Below, piece after piece: positions 35,421-44,581 of a DNA stretch of 64,000 nucleotides. The notes below the pieces were generated by a model. The model was not told where the DNA came from and did no database searches. It was given only the letters and a program-made list of their open reading frames with translations. Source of the stretch: Chakrabartia godavariana (GTDB lineage Bacteria > Pseudomonadota > Alphaproteobacteria > Sphingomonadales > Sphingomonadaceae); assembly GCA_005518185.1 (NCBI GenBank), contig RKSN01000003.1, positions 1 through 64,000 on the forward strand, read 5' to 3'. A program made the translations under genes and the position numbers. How positions within the stretch are numbered: the first letter of the stretch is position 1; the number at the start of each line of letters is the position of its first letter.

Positions 35421-36638
35421 GTGCGCCGTACCATTCCGCTGATTGCGTCTTTGTCCGTCCTTACCGTCCTGTCGGGCCTGTCCGTGGCCCGGGCCGACAA
35501 ACCGGCACCGGCCGCCGCGCCGCCCGGCACCAAGGCACGCTATGCGATGGATGTCGGCACCATGACGGGCATGGCCGGAATGGGCGGCGGCATGGGCGGT
35601 GCCATGTCGATGATGTTCGGCGGCGGCAATCGCGAGATGCGCGAATTGCGCTTGCGGCTCGGTTCAACGGCGCCCGCACCCGCAAGCCCGGTTGCCGACC
35701 ATTATTTCCTGCCTGCCGCAAAGCTCGGCAAATCGGTTCCGTTGCTCATCCCCGAACGGCAGCCAACCGAAGGGACGCCGACCGAGTTTCAGCGGCCCAA
35801 GGGACGGCTGATCCTGTTCTGGGGCTGTGGCGCCAAGGCGCAGAAGGGCCAGCCGGTCATCATCGATTTCTCCAAGCTCGCCGCCGGCCAGATCCCGCCC
35901 GGCCTGTTTTCGAGCACGGTACCGGTCGATCGGGGGCCGACGCCCGCCAATTCGCGCACCTATGCCGAATGGCCCAACAAGAAGAGCGGCAAGCCGCCTT
36001 CATCGGGGTCATCGCTGCTCGGCGCGCACCGGATCGCCGCCAACTATGCGCCCGAAATCGCGTTCAGCCTGACGCAGGACTATATGGCCGGGCTCACCGG
36101 CAAATCGACCGTCGTCAACGGAACGACGATCCTCAGCTGGAACAGCGTGCCGACGGCGACGGGCTATTATGCCTGGGCGATGGGCGCGAAGATGGAAGGC
36201 GGCGGCGAGCCGCACGACTTTGTCTGGTGGACATCCTCCCTGAGCAAGGAGTTTGGCGGCGGCCTGTGGGACTGGTTGCCGCCCGCCACGGTGCAAAAGC
36301 TGATTGCGCAAAAGGTCGTGATGCCGCCGACGCAGACGAGCTGCGCGATCCCGCAGGAGGTGAAGACCTACGCCCCCGATTTCATGATGGGCAATCTCTA
36401 TGCGTATGGGCCGGAGGCGAACTTCAGCTACCCGCCAAGGCCCGTCAACGCCCCGGCCAGCTGGTCGCCCGACTGGACGGCGCGTGTGCGCTACCGGTCC
36501 TTCACCAGCTGGATGATTGGTGGTGCGATGGGCGGCATGGGCATGGACATGAGCGAGGCGGATGATCAGCCGCAGCAGCAGCCCCGGAAGAAGTGCAAGC
36601 CCAGTCTGATGGGGGCCGTGCTCGGCAAAGGTTGCTGA
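35421..36638 (+). CDS. exported protein of unknown function
   Basis: A 405-residue protein starting at GTG 35421 after AGGGAGAGAGATT. The signal peptide MRRTIPLIASLSVLTVLSGL ends near SVARA. It has a Gly/Met-rich stretch around residues 45-70 (MAGMGGGMGGAMSMMFGGG) that could bind metal, a domain with LILFWGCGAKAQKGQPVI, and a Gln-rich basic Cys-containing end (QQQPRKKCKPS). I do not recognise a family. It is the first of three genes interposed between corC and lnt, 49 bases before a PQQ-type sugar dehydrogenase, with which it may be cotranscribed. Confidence 0.6.
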   Translation: MRRTIPLIASLSVLTVLSGLSVARADKPAPAAAPPGTKARYAMDVGTMTGMAGMGGGMGGAMSMMFGGGNREMRELRLRLGSTAPAPASPVADHYFLPAAKLGKSVPLLIPERQPTEGTPTEFQRPKGRLILFWGCGAKAQKGQPVIIDFSKLAAGQIPPGLFSSTVPVDRGPTPANSRTYAEWPNKKSGKPPSSGSSLLGAHRIAANYAPEIAFSLTQDYMAGLTGKSTVVNGTTILSWNSVPTATGYYAWAMGAKMEGGGEPHDFVWWTSSLSKEFGGGLWDWLPPATVQKLIAQKVVMPPTQTSCAIPQEVKTYAPDFMMGNLYAYGPEANFSYPPRPVNAPASWSPDWTARVRYRSFTSWMIGGAMGGMGMDMSEADDQPQQQPRKKCKPSLMGAVLGKGC

Positions 36639-36686
36639 ACGCTTTCAGCCCTCTATATCCGCTGAAGCAAACGGATGGAGAGCTGA

Positions 36687-38036
36687 ATGAACTGGCGCAC
36701 GCACGCGAAGATCATCTCGGGACTGGTCGTGATCGGCCTGGCCGGCGGCTATTGGTATTTGACGACGCCCAATCACGCGAAGGTGGATCTCGCCCGGCAA
36801 TATGGCCCGAAGCCGGACCTGTCGCAGCTCGAGCAGGAAAGCTTCCCCTCGATCCGCATTGCGGAGATCGTTGGCTGGAAGGACGGCGCAAAGCCCGCCC
36901 CGGCAGCCGGACTGGCGGTCGCCGAATTCGCGCGAGACCTGGACCATCCGCGCTGGATCAAGGTGCTTCCCAATGGCGATGTGCTGATCGCGGAATCTAC
37001 CCAGCCGGCGCGTGAAGCCTTGGGCATCGCAGACCGCATCGCCCGCTACATCATGAAGTCGGCCAACGGCTCGAACCTGTCCGCCAACCGCATCACCCTG
37101 CTGCGCGACAGCGATGGCGACGGGAAGGTCGATCTGCGCTCCGTTCTGCTGACCGCCGAAAACGGTCTCAATTCGCCTTATGGCATGGAACTGGTCGGCG
37201 ACACGCTCTACGTCGCCAATACCGAAGCGCTGCTGGCCTTCCCCTATAAGGAGGGCGACACCAAGATCACCGCCAAGGGCGAGAAGATCGTGCCGCTGCC
37301 CGCCGGTGTCCCCAACAATCACTGGGCGCGCAACGTCATTGCCTCTCCCGACAAGAAAACGCTGCTCGTCACCGTGGGGTCGAACAGCAATATCGGCGAG
37401 AACGGCCTTGAATCCGAAGAATATCGCGCGAACGTGCTTGAGGTCTTCCCCAAGGAAAAGACGTTCCGCATCTTCACGGCGGGCCTGCGCAATCCCAACG
37501 GCCTCGCTTATGAGCCCAAGACCGGATATCTCTGGACGACGGTCAATGAGCGCGATCAGCTCGGCCCCGATACGCCGCCCGACTATCTGGCGACGGTCGA
37601 CTTCGGCGGCCATTATGGCTGGCCCTGGTATTATTGGCGTCTGCCCGACAACCGCGTGCAGCCCCAGCGCCCGGACCTTCAGCAATATGTGAAGAAGCCC
37701 AATTACGCGCTCGGCCCGCACACGGCCTCGCTCGGCCTCGCCTTTGCAGGCAACGCTAAGCTGGGCGATCGCTTCGCCAATGGCGCGTTCATCGGCCAGC
37801 ATGGCTCTTGGAACCGGTCCCCGCCGTCGGGCTACAAGGTCGTCTATATTCCGTTCAACGAACGCGGTTTTCCTGACGACAAGGCCAAGCCGATCGATGT
37901 GCTGACCGGCTTCCTCAACGCCGACGGCAAGGCGCAGGGCCGCCCGGCGGGCGTCGCCATCGACAAGACGGGCGCGCTGCTCGTGGCGGACGATGCCGGC
38001 AATCGCATCTGGCGGGTGAGCGCTGCGGCGAAGTAA
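36687..38036 (+). CDS. PQQ-dependent sugar (sorbosone-type) dehydrogenase family protein
   Basis: A 449-residue beta-propeller protein anchored by one N-terminal helix (IISGLVVIGLAGGYWYL). Propeller blades carry the family blocks DHPRWIKVLPNGDVLIAEST, RDSDGDGKVDLRSV, SPYGMELVGDTLYVANTEA, GLRNPNGLAYEPKTGYLWTT, HTASLGLAF and GQHGSWNRSPPSGYKVVYIP. This set fits the L-sorbosone dehydrogenase group that uses PQQ in the periplasm, though PQQ ligand residues cannot be verified by eye. No pqq synthesis gene is present here. A second member of the superfamily lies at 43289-44449. Confidence 0.85.
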   Translation: MNWRTHAKIISGLVVIGLAGGYWYLTTPNHAKVDLARQYGPKPDLSQLEQESFPSIRIAEIVGWKDGAKPAPAAGLAVAEFARDLDHPRWIKVLPNGDVLIAESTQPAREALGIADRIARYIMKSANGSNLSANRITLLRDSDGDGKVDLRSVLLTAENGLNSPYGMELVGDTLYVANTEALLAFPYKEGDTKITAKGEKIVPLPAGVPNNHWARNVIASPDKKTLLVTVGSNSNIGENGLESEEYRANVLEVFPKEKTFRIFTAGLRNPNGLAYEPKTGYLWTTVNERDQLGPDTPPDYLATVDFGGHYGWPWYYWRLPDNRVQPQRPDLQQYVKKPNYALGPHTASLGLAFAGNAKLGDRFANGAFIGQHGSWNRSPPSGYKVVYIPFNERGFPDDKAKPIDVLTGFLNADGKAQGRPAGVAIDKTGALLVADDAGNRIWRVSAAAK

Positions 38037-38066
38037 GCAGGGTGGGCTCGGTGTGGGCTCGACGGC

Positions 38067-38483
38067 TTATGCCGTCGCGAAGAGCATCGCGTCGTCGGCA
38101 AAGGCCTTGAACTCGAGCGCATTGCCGCTCGGGTCGAGGAAGAACATCGTCGCCTGTTCGCCTGGCTGTCCCTTGAAGCGGACATGGGGTTCGATGCCGA
38201 AGGGCACGCCCGCAGCCTTGACCCGCGCCGCCAGATCTTCCCACTGATCCATCGTCAGGACCACGCCGAAATGCGGGACGGGCACGTCATGCCCGTCGAC
38301 CGGATTGGTGACGCTGACGGCCTTTGCATCAGGGGACAGATGCGCCACGATCTGATGGCCATAAAGATCGAAATCGATCCAATGGTCCGAACTGCGCCCT
38401 TCTCCGCAGCCGAGAATGCCCCGATAAAAGCTGCGGGCGGCGGCGAGATCATGGACGGGAAAGGCGAGATGAAACGGGCGCAT
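38067..38483 (-). CDS. VOC family (glyoxalase-like) protein
   Basis: A 138-residue vicinal-oxygen-chelate protein: two beta-alpha-beta-beta-beta modules beginning [20 protein letters not shown] and ending [17 protein letters not shown], with metal-ligand candidates His at residue 5 and Glu in LEF. It is of dioxygenase/glyoxalase type, with the activity unknown. ATG 38483 gives the standard N-terminus; the longer open frame upstream crosses a palindromic repeat. It is the only minus-strand gene in this neighbourhood, between the PQQ-type dehydrogenase and lnt. Confidence 0.85.
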   Translation of the reverse strand: MRPFHLAFPVHDLAAARSFYRGILGCGEGRSSDHWIDFDLYGHQIVAHLSPDAKAVSVTNPVDGHDVPVPHFGVVLTMDQWEDLAARVKAAGVPFGIEPHVRFKGQPGEQATMFFLDPSGNALEFKAFADDAMLFATA

Positions 38484-38528
38484 GATGATTCTCGTGTGAG
38501 CTGATCGCAAAGATTGGCCATCTCCTAA

Positions 38529-38617
38529 CCGTTTGTGCTGAGCTTGTCGAAGCACCGTCCTTCCATTCCGCGTTGACCCCGGAAGAGTGCGGCCCTTTGA
38601 CAAGCTCAGGGCAAACG
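38529..38617. repeat. REP-like palindrome, copy A
   Basis: CCGTTTGTGCTGAGCTTGTC near 38530 is mirrored by GACAAGCTCAGGGCAAACGG near 38599-38618. Copies B (48161-48255) and C (53364-53442) share the CTGAGC-x-TGTCGAAG core. Translation of this repeat produces the false N-terminus [11 protein letters not shown] in front of lnt. Confidence 0.75.
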
Positions 38618-38700
38618 GAAACTGTCTTTGCGGCCGTGGCAAACGGTCGGCATTCAGACAAAGATTGAATTTGTCCCGCCCGCACTTTAGCCCTGCCGCC

Positions 38701-40188
38701 GTGCTGCGTTTCCCCAAGACCCTTGCGCTCGTCGCCGGCCTTGCGTCGGCCACCGGCTTTGCGCCGCTCGGGCTGTGGCCGGTTACCTTGCTGTGCCTCA
38801 CCCTGCTGATGCAGCTTGCCCGGACCGCGCCGGACCTGCGCGCCGCACTTGCGCGCGGCTATTGGTTCGCGGTCGGGCATTTCACGATCGGGCTGAACTG
38901 GATCGCGGGTTCCTTCGCCTATCAGGATGCGATGCCCGCCTGGCTCGGCTGGGTCGCGGTTGTCGCGCTGTCCTTTTACCTGGCCGTTTATCCCGCACTC
39001 GCCGCAGGCCTCGCCTGGCGCCACGGGCGCGGACACCGGGTGACGTTCGTCCTGCTGTTCGCCGCCGCATGGATCGTGACCGAATGGCTGCGCGCGACGG
39101 TGTTCACCGGCTTTGCCTGGAACCCGCTCGGCGTGGTGTGGGTCGGAGCGAGCGGCGTGACGCGGAGTATCGGCACCTATGGCCTGTCCGGGCTCGTCCT
39201 GATCGGCAGCGGTGCCCTCTGGCTGATCGCCCTGCGTCAGAGACGCGAGGGCGGCGTACTTGCCCTTTTCTGTCTCCTCGCTCTGGTGGCGGGACTGGTG
39301 CCGAGCGCAACGACGCCGGGCCCGGCACCGCGCCCGCTGCTGCGCGTGGTCCAGCCCAATATCGGGCAGCAGGACAAGCACAATGCGGCGTTCGACGCGA
39401 TCAACTTCCGCAAGCTGGAGGCGATGACGGGCGCGCCGGAAGGCACTCCCCGCCTCATCCTGTGGCCCGAAGCCGCCATTCCCGATTACATTCAGGAAGA
39501 ACCCTGGGCGCGCGCGCGGCTCGCCTCGCTGCTTGGCCCCAAGGACGCGCTGCTCACCGGCGGCGTCGCGCTTGAATATGATCGGGCAGGCAAGCTCGTC
39601 GGCGCGCGCAACAGCGTCTTTGCGCTGCTTGCCGACGGGCGGATCACGTCGCGCTACGACAAGTCGCACCTTGTGCCTTATGGGGAATATCTGCCGATGC
39701 GCCCGGTCCTGTCGGCCATCGGCCTGTCGCGGCTGGTGCCTGGCGATCTCGATTTCTGGCCGGGGCCGGGGCCGCGCAGCTTTGACGTGCCCGGCTTTGG
39801 CCGCGTCGGATTTCAGGTCTGTTATGAAATGATCTTTTCGGGGCAGGTGGTCGAACGCGCCAACCGCCCCGCCTTCATCTTCAACCCCTCCAACGACGCA
39901 TGGTTCGGCAGCTGGGGCCCGCCCCAGCATCTGGCACAGGCGCGGCTGCGCGCCGTGGAGGAAGGGCTGCCCGTGGTCCGGTCCACGCCGACAGGCATCT
40001 CCGCGATCGTCGACGCCAACGGCGCGATCATGAATTCGGTGCAATATCGCAAGGCAGGTTATATCGAAGCGACCCTGCCAGAGGCGCACCAGCCCACGCT
40101 TTTCGCGCGGTTGGGCAACATATTGCCGCTCGGCTTCGCCCTGGCATTAACCGCGCTTGCCATTGCAACACGGCGGCGTCTTCGCTAA
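38701..40188 (+). CDS. lnt: apolipoprotein N-acyltransferase
   Basis: A 495-residue inner-membrane enzyme that N-acylates the lipoprotein Cys in the last maturation step. About seven hydrophobic helices lie at the N- and C-termini, and the nitrilase domain (about 215-470) carries the Glu-Lys-Cys triad: [12 protein letters not shown] (Glu), [15 protein letters not shown] (Lys) and [15 protein letters not shown] (Cys). GTG 38701 (start of [18 protein letters not shown]) is preferred. The upstream ATG at 38587 starts inside a REP-like repeat and adds a non-homologous leader. TTG codons between are possible too. Confidence 0.92.
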   Translation: MLRFPKTLALVAGLASATGFAPLGLWPVTLLCLTLLMQLARTAPDLRAALARGYWFAVGHFTIGLNWIAGSFAYQDAMPAWLGWVAVVALSFYLAVYPALAAGLAWRHGRGHRVTFVLLFAAAWIVTEWLRATVFTGFAWNPLGVVWVGASGVTRSIGTYGLSGLVLIGSGALWLIALRQRREGGVLALFCLLALVAGLVPSATTPGPAPRPLLRVVQPNIGQQDKHNAAFDAINFRKLEAMTGAPEGTPRLILWPEAAIPDYIQEEPWARARLASLLGPKDALLTGGVALEYDRAGKLVGARNSVFALLADGRITSRYDKSHLVPYGEYLPMRPVLSAIGLSRLVPGDLDFWPGPGPRSFDVPGFGRVGFQVCYEMIFSGQVVERANRPAFIFNPSNDAWFGSWGPPQHLAQARLRAVEEGLPVVRSTPTGISAIVDANGAIMNSVQYRKAGYIEATLPEAHQPTLFARLGNILPLGFALALTALAIATRRRLR

Positions 40189-40201
40189 GGGCGCAGCCGC
40201 A

Positions 40202-40219
40202 CATAAAGATTTCTTTATA
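40202..40219 (+). promoter_or_regulatory. palindromic operator candidate upstream of metK
   Basis: ATAAAGA-TT-TCTTTAT (40203-40218) is a perfect 7+7 dyad in the 48-base gap between lnt and metK. The AT-rich sequence stands out in this region. From memory it resembles operators of ArsR-family methionine-cycle regulators (SahR/SamR type) described upstream of metK and related genes. The regulator is not in this window. Confidence 0.6.
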
Positions 40220-40251
40220 CGCAGATACAGCAATCAATGACTGGAAAAACC

Positions 40252-41457
40252 ATGCGTTCCAACTACCTCTTCACTTCTGAAAGCGTTTCGGAAGGTCATC
40301 CCGACAAGGTTTCCGACCAGATTTCCGACGCCATCGTCGATCTCTTCCTGTCCAAGGACAATGAAGCGCGCATCGCCTGCGAAACGCTGACGACGACCCA
40401 GCTCGTCGTCCTCGCGGGCGAAATCCGCTGCAAGGGCGTGTACGAAAATGGCGCATGGGCGCCGGGCGCCAAGGAAGAAATCGAAGCCACTGTCCGCCAG
40501 ACGGTCAAGGACATCGGCTATGAGCAGGATGGCTTCCACTGGCAGACGCTGCGCTTTGAAAACAACCTCCACGGTCAGTCCGCGCACATCGCGCAGGGCG
40601 TCGACGCCAGCGAGAACAAGGACGAAGGTGCCGGCGACCAGGGCATCATGTTCGGCTTTGCCTGCGACGAGACGCCGGACCTGATGCCGGCGACGCTCTA
40701 TTACAGCCACAAGATCCTTGAGCGCATGGCCGCCGACCGCCATTCGGGCGCCGCGCCGTTCCTGGAGCCCGACACCAAGAGCCAGGTCACGCTCCGTTTT
40801 GAAGACGGCAAGCCCGCCGCCGCGACTGCGATCGTTGTGTCGACGCAGCATGCCGAAGGCTATGACAAAGGCGATAAGGAAGCCGAACTTCACGCTTATG
40901 TGAAGAAGGTTGTGGCCGACGTGATCCCGGCTGCGCTGCTGAGCGCCGAGACCGTCTACCACATCAACCCCACCGGCAGCTTCGTCATCGGTGGCCCCGA
41001 TGGCGATGCCGGCCTGACCGGCCGCAAGATCATCGTGGACACCTATGGCGGGGCCGCCCCGCATGGCGGCGGCGCCTTCTCTGGCAAGGATCCGACCAAG
41101 GTCGACCGCTCGGCGGCGTACATCACGCGCTATCTGGCGAAGAACATCGTCGCGGCCGGCCTTGCCAAGCGCTGCACGATCCAGCTCGCTTATGCCATTG
41201 GCGTGTCGGAGCCGCTGTCGCTCTATGTCGATACGCACGGCACAGGCACCGTCGGCGATGACAAGCTGGAAGCCGCGATCAAGAGCATCCGCAAGCTTGG
41301 TGGCCTCACGCCGCGCGGCATCCGCACGCATCTGGGCCTCAACAAGCCAATCTACCGCAAGACGGCGGCCTATGGCCATTTCGGCCGGACGCCGGAGGGT
41401 GATTTCTTCCCGTGGGAGCGCACCGATCTGGTCGACGACCTGAAGGCGGCCCTTTAA
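40252..41457 (+). CDS. metK: S-adenosylmethionine synthetase
   Basis: Makes SAM from methionine and ATP. The 401-residue protein has the three MAT domains: [20 protein letters not shown] with the ATP-binding [20 protein letters not shown] (the GDQG loop), and [19 protein letters not shown] (the P-loop-like GGGAFSGKD). SAM feeds the methyltransferases encoded nearby (TrmB, TrmD) and radical-SAM MiaB. ATG 40252 matches the family N-terminus and has GGA upstream; ATG 40237 is an in-frame alternative that adds five residues. Confidence 0.96.
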   Translation: MRSNYLFTSESVSEGHPDKVSDQISDAIVDLFLSKDNEARIACETLTTTQLVVLAGEIRCKGVYENGAWAPGAKEEIEATVRQTVKDIGYEQDGFHWQTLRFENNLHGQSAHIAQGVDASENKDEGAGDQGIMFGFACDETPDLMPATLYYSHKILERMAADRHSGAAPFLEPDTKSQVTLRFEDGKPAAATAIVVSTQHAEGYDKGDKEAELHAYVKKVVADVIPAALLSAETVYHINPTGSFVIGGPDGDAGLTGRKIIVDTYGGAAPHGGGAFSGKDPTKVDRSAAYITRYLAKNIVAAGLAKRCTIQLAYAIGVSEPLSLYVDTHGTGTVGDDKLEAAIKSIRKLGGLTPRGIRTHLGLNKPIYRKTAAYGHFGRTPEGDFFPWERTDLVDDLKAAL

Positions 41458-41472
41458 GCGCAGATAGATAGT

Positions 41473-41500
41473 CCGGCGGGCCGCTCGTGCGGTCCGCCGG
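41473..41500. terminator. hairpin between convergent metK and a membrane-protein gene
   Basis: CCGGCGGGCCGC (41473-41484) pairs with GCGGTCCGCCGG (41489-41500), 12 pairs with one G-T, around TCGT. It lies 16 bases after the metK stop and touches the stop of the convergent gene, so it may terminate both transcripts. No U-run follows, which lowers confidence in intrinsic termination. Confidence 0.55.
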
Positions 41501-41875
41501 CTATTGCGCCCGCAACAGCAGGATCGGGTAAATAAGCACGATCCCGATGAAGCTGCTGCTGATGCCCCACGGCACATCGCCGCTCCGCCCCGCCAGCACC
41601 AGCGGGGCCGCGAACATCGCCAGCCACAACGTCTTGTAGATGATCTGCGCGATCAGGATCGGCGCGAAAAAGGCCGGCCATTTGAGGCCCGCCACCGAGG
41701 CGACGAGGATCGCAACATAAAGGCTTGCCACCAGCAGCCGCAGGCCCGCGCTTTCCGCGACCTTGCCCTCAAACACGCCCGCCACGCCGCTGCCCGCGAT
41801 CAGGCCATAGCAGACTGGCACAAGGATCAGGATATTGGCCGCATAGGCCCAGCGCAGGATCGCCGCATTTTCCAT
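41501..41875 (-). CDS. small polytopic membrane protein, unknown
   Basis: A 124-residue protein with four predicted helices (around AANILILVPVCYGLIAG, LLVASLYVAILVASVAGL, FFAPILIAQIIYKTLWLAMF and SSFIGIVLIYPILLL). I recognise no family motif; charged residues are few. It lies alone on the minus strand between metK and trmB, convergent with metK and divergent from trmB (56 bases between starts). Confidence 0.6.
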   Translation of the reverse strand: MENAAILRWAYAANILILVPVCYGLIAGSGVAGVFEGKVAESAGLRLLVASLYVAILVASVAGLKWPAFFAPILIAQIIYKTLWLAMFAAPLVLAGRSGDVPWGISSSFIGIVLIYPILLLRAQ

Positions 41876-41931
41876 GCTGCCCGCTTAACCCAACTTGCCC
41901 CGCGCCGCTACTGCCACTATCCCGCGCCGCC

Positions 41932-42621
41932 ATGCCCAAAGCCAAGGACCCGACCACCCTCAACCGCCTGTATGGCCGCGCCAAGGGGCACAAGCTCCGC
42001 GCGGGACAGCAGGCGCTGGTGGATGACTATCTGCCGACCATATCGGTGCCCGAAGGTCCGCTCGATGCGGTCCGGCTGTTCGGCGATGATCGGCCGCTCC
42101 AGTTCGAAATCGGCTTTGGCGGCGGGGAGCATCTGGCCTGGCAGGCCGCGCATCGCCCCGACCACGGCCTGATCGGGTGCGAGCCGTTCGTGAACGGCGT
42201 CGTCTCCGCCATGCTCCATGTGCGCGACCAGAAGCTGGACAATGTCCGCCTGCATATGGGCGATGCGCTGGAGGCGCTGGCCCGGCTGCCCGATGCGTCG
42301 CTGGACCGCGTCTACCTGCTCCATCCCGATCCCTGGCCCAAGGCACGCCACGCCAAGCGGCGGATGATGAACCCCGGCCCCATCGACATGATCGCTGCCA
42401 AGCTCAAGCCCGGTGGGGAGTTCCGCTTCGGCACCGATCATCCTATCTATTGCCGCTGGGCAATGATGCAGATGGACCGCCGCCGTGACTTCGTCTGGCA
42501 GGCAAAGACCGCCAGCGATTTCCTCACCCGGCCCGACGACTGGCCAGAGACGCGCTATGAGCGCAAGGCCCGCAACGTCTTCGGGCATGATGTCTGGTAC
42601 TTCCGCTACATCCGCGTGTGA
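41932..42621 (+). CDS. trmB: tRNA (guanine-N7-)-methyltransferase
   Basis: A 229-residue SAM-dependent enzyme forming m7G46 in tRNA. Signatures: LQFEIGFGGGEHLAWQA (SAM loop GxGxGEHL), IGCEPFVNGVVSAM, LLHPDPWPKARHAKRRMM (the TrmB DPWPKxRHxKRR motif) and FRFGTDHPIYCRWAM. ATG 41932 starts the typical basic N-terminus; the longer frame upstream overlaps the antisense membrane gene. In many relatives trmB follows metK, and here one small gene intervenes. Confidence 0.94.
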   Translation: MPKAKDPTTLNRLYGRAKGHKLRAGQQALVDDYLPTISVPEGPLDAVRLFGDDRPLQFEIGFGGGEHLAWQAAHRPDHGLIGCEPFVNGVVSAMLHVRDQKLDNVRLHMGDALEALARLPDASLDRVYLLHPDPWPKARHAKRRMMNPGPIDMIAAKLKPGGEFRFGTDHPIYCRWAMMQMDRRRDFVWQAKTASDFLTRPDDWPETRYERKARNVFGHDVWYFRYIRV

Positions 42622-42627
42622 CGCGGC

Positions 42628-43203
42628 TCAGTTGAGCGACGGCGTATCGCCTTCGTCGTCGGCGGACCCGTCCTCGGCCTTGTCGACCCAGGCGGGGTAG
42701 AAGCTCGGATCACGGGCCGACCATCCGGCGGCAGTGGCGGCATGCTCGCTGATTGAGGTCAGCAGGTCATAGCGCTTCGTAGGCGAGATGTGCGGCAGCG
42801 ACGCTGCGGCACAAAAGGCCCCGACAAACCATGGCCGCGCCGCGCCACCGATCAGCCGTTCATAGAGGAACCGATAGGCGCTGAAGGTTGGCAGCCGATC
42901 CTGTGCGAGATCGAACGCCGAGACCGCGACCAGCGGCGCCATGAACGGTTCGACCCAGTCGAGCCCGCTATTTTCGGGAATGCGGTCGCGGATTTCGGGG
43001 ATGCGCTCATAATAGCGCAGCTGCACCTTGATGCTCGCCTGTTCGACGATGTCGCGCGACCAGGTCGACACCGGATCGTTGCGTTCAAAGGCGATGTCGA
43101 GCGACCGCCGGATGTAACGTTGGGTGGATGGCGGAAAGCCCGCAAATTCCTTCATTTCCGCGATGGCCATCTTGCCGCGGGCGGGTGTGCTGCCGGTTGC
43201 CAC
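42628..43203 (-). CDS. hypothetical protein
   Basis: A 191-residue soluble, largely helical protein without signal peptide. Distinctive pieces are FAGFPPSTQRYIRRSLDIAF near the N-terminus and a long central region with LSAYRFLYERLIGG-like helices; the C-terminus is acidic (EDGSADDEGDTPSLN). Not recognised. The internal ATGs at residues 12 and 17 are alternative starts. It is convergent with trmB and 85 bases downstream of the sugar-dehydrogenase-like lipoprotein stop, on whose strand it does not depend. Confidence 0.5.
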   Translation of the reverse strand: MATGSTPARGKMAIAEMKEFAGFPPSTQRYIRRSLDIAFERNDPVSTWSRDIVEQASIKVQLRYYERIPEIRDRIPENSGLDWVEPFMAPLVAVSAFDLAQDRLPTFSAYRFLYERLIGGAARPWFVGAFCAAASLPHISPTKRYDLLTSISEHAATAAGWSARDPSFYPAWVDKAEDGSADDEGDTPSLN

Positions 43204-43288
43204 TTCCTTGAAGCTGCTCCCTTCAAAACGAACCGGCAGGAATTAAACATAATCTGCCCGGCCTTGGCAAGACCGGGCAGATTGATGC

Positions 43289-44449
43289 TTATTTTGTCGG
43301 CGAGAGCTTGAGGAGGCGTGCCTTCTCGCCATCCTCCAAAAGCCAGATATGGCCGTCAGGGGACTGGTCCACCTCGCGGATGCGGTTGGCCATGGGCCAT
43401 TCATCGCCCTTCTTCGCTTCAGCACCGTCAAGATCGACGCGGACCAGCGCCTTGCCGCCGAGCGCGCCGACGAAGGCATCGCCCGTCCACTGCGGGAAGG
43501 CCTTGCCGTCGTAGATCATCAGGCTGCCGGGCGAGATGGCCGGAACCCAGGACAGCTTGGGCGCGACAAAACCGTCGCCGGGCCTGTGATCCGGGATGTC
43601 GCGGCCATCATAATGGTCGCCATTGGAGGCCAGCGGATAGCCGAAGTTGGCGCCGGGAGTGACGAGGTTGAGCTCATCGCCATGGCGCGGCCCCATCTCG
43701 ATCTCCCAGAGCCGCCCCTGCTGATCGAAATCGAGGCCGAGCGGGTTGCGGATGCCATAGGCATAAATCTGTGCGGTCACGCCGCCGCGCGACGCCATCG
43801 GATTGTCGTCGGGGACGGTGCCGTCATCATTGAGGCGCACAACCTTGCCCAGGTTCATGGTCAGGTCCTGCGCGGGATCGAACTTCTGCCGTTCGCCCGA
43901 GGAGATGTAGAGCTTGCCATCCGGGCCAAAGGCGAGGCGATGTCCGAAATGGCCATTGCCCGTCACCTTGGGCGATTGCCGCCAGATGATCTGAAGCCCG
44001 TCAAGCCGGGCCCCGGCATTGTCCTCGATCAGCTTCGCGCGGCCGACCACCGCGCCCTTCACATCGCCTTCGGCTTCGACCCAGCTGAGATAGACGAGCT
44101 TGTTCTTGGCGAAGCCGGGATGCGGCATCACGTCGCCAAGGCCGCCCTGTCCGGCATAGGACACGGCGGGAACGCCCGACACGGGGGCGATCCCCTGCCC
44201 TTCGCGCCAGATCTTGAGCTTGCCCGACTTCTCGGTGATGAGCGCGCGCCCGTCCGGCAGGAAGGCCATGGCCCATGGTTCGTTGAAGACGGCCTTCTCG
44301 GTCACGTCAAAAGGAAGGGCAGCGGACGAAGCCTTGTTCTGCGCGTCGGCCCCGGTGCCGCACGCTGAGGCAAGCAGCGCGACCATGCCGAACCAGAGGC
44401 GCGCGGACAGACGGGTCCGTTTTGGCGTGGCAGCAGACTGAACTGACAT
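43289..44449 (-). CDS. PQQ-dependent aldose sugar dehydrogenase-like lipoprotein
   Basis: A 386-residue exported propeller protein (GSDH/YliI type). The lipoprotein signal LWFGMVALLASAC has a lipobox before Cys. The mature part has VFNEPWAMAFLPDGRALITE, GQGGLGDVMPHPGFAKNKL, NGHFGHRLAFGPDGKLYISS, YAYGIRNPLGLDFDQQGRLW with EIEMGPRHGDELNLV, and SLMIYDGKAFPQW, the sequence of blocks seen in soluble aldose dehydrogenases that oxidise sugars with PQQ. ATG 44449 sits 9 bases after AGGAGG, whereas ATG 44458 is too close to it. Divergent from the nuclease gene. Confidence 0.9.
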   Translation of the reverse strand: MSVQSAATPKRTRLSARLWFGMVALLASACGTGADAQNKASSAALPFDVTEKAVFNEPWAMAFLPDGRALITEKSGKLKIWREGQGIAPVSGVPAVSYAGQGGLGDVMPHPGFAKNKLVYLSWVEAEGDVKGAVVGRAKLIEDNAGARLDGLQIIWRQSPKVTGNGHFGHRLAFGPDGKLYISSGERQKFDPAQDLTMNLGKVVRLNDDGTVPDDNPMASRGGVTAQIYAYGIRNPLGLDFDQQGRLWEIEMGPRHGDELNLVTPGANFGYPLASNGDHYDGRDIPDHRPGDGFVAPKLSWVPAISPGSLMIYDGKAFPQWTGDAFVGALGGKALVRVDLDGAEAKKGDEWPMANRIREVDQSPDGHIWLLEDGEKARLLKLSPTK

Positions 44450-44494
44450 TGGCGGCATCCTCCTCAAAACCTTGGCTCTTCCCTTGGGGCCAAG

Positions 44495-44535
44495 ATGGGT
44501 CCGTGTCGGCGGCCATTCAATGGGTCCATTTCGGC
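44495..44535. repeat. direct repeat pair in a divergent promoter region
   Basis: ATGGGTCCGTGTCGGC (44495-44510) recurs as ATGGGTCCATTTCGGC (44520-44535), 14 of 16 bases identical and 25 bases apart, between the sugar-dehydrogenase-like gene and the nuclease gene. It may be a pair of regulator sites. Confidence 0.4.
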
Positions 44536-44581
44536 CTTTGTTGACGTTTTCTTGACCATTGCATCGCATGAAGGTCTTGAA

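Noticed and set aside
38587-38700. Upstream ATG for lnt
   Set aside because: This start lies in a REP-like palindrome and gives the repeat-derived peptide [11 protein letters not shown], not a lipoprotein acyltransferase N-terminus.
40189-40251. SAM riboswitch upstream of metK
   Set aside because: The gap is only about 50-60 bases and holds a simple protein-operator-like dyad; no pseudoknot or riboswitch consensus is visible.
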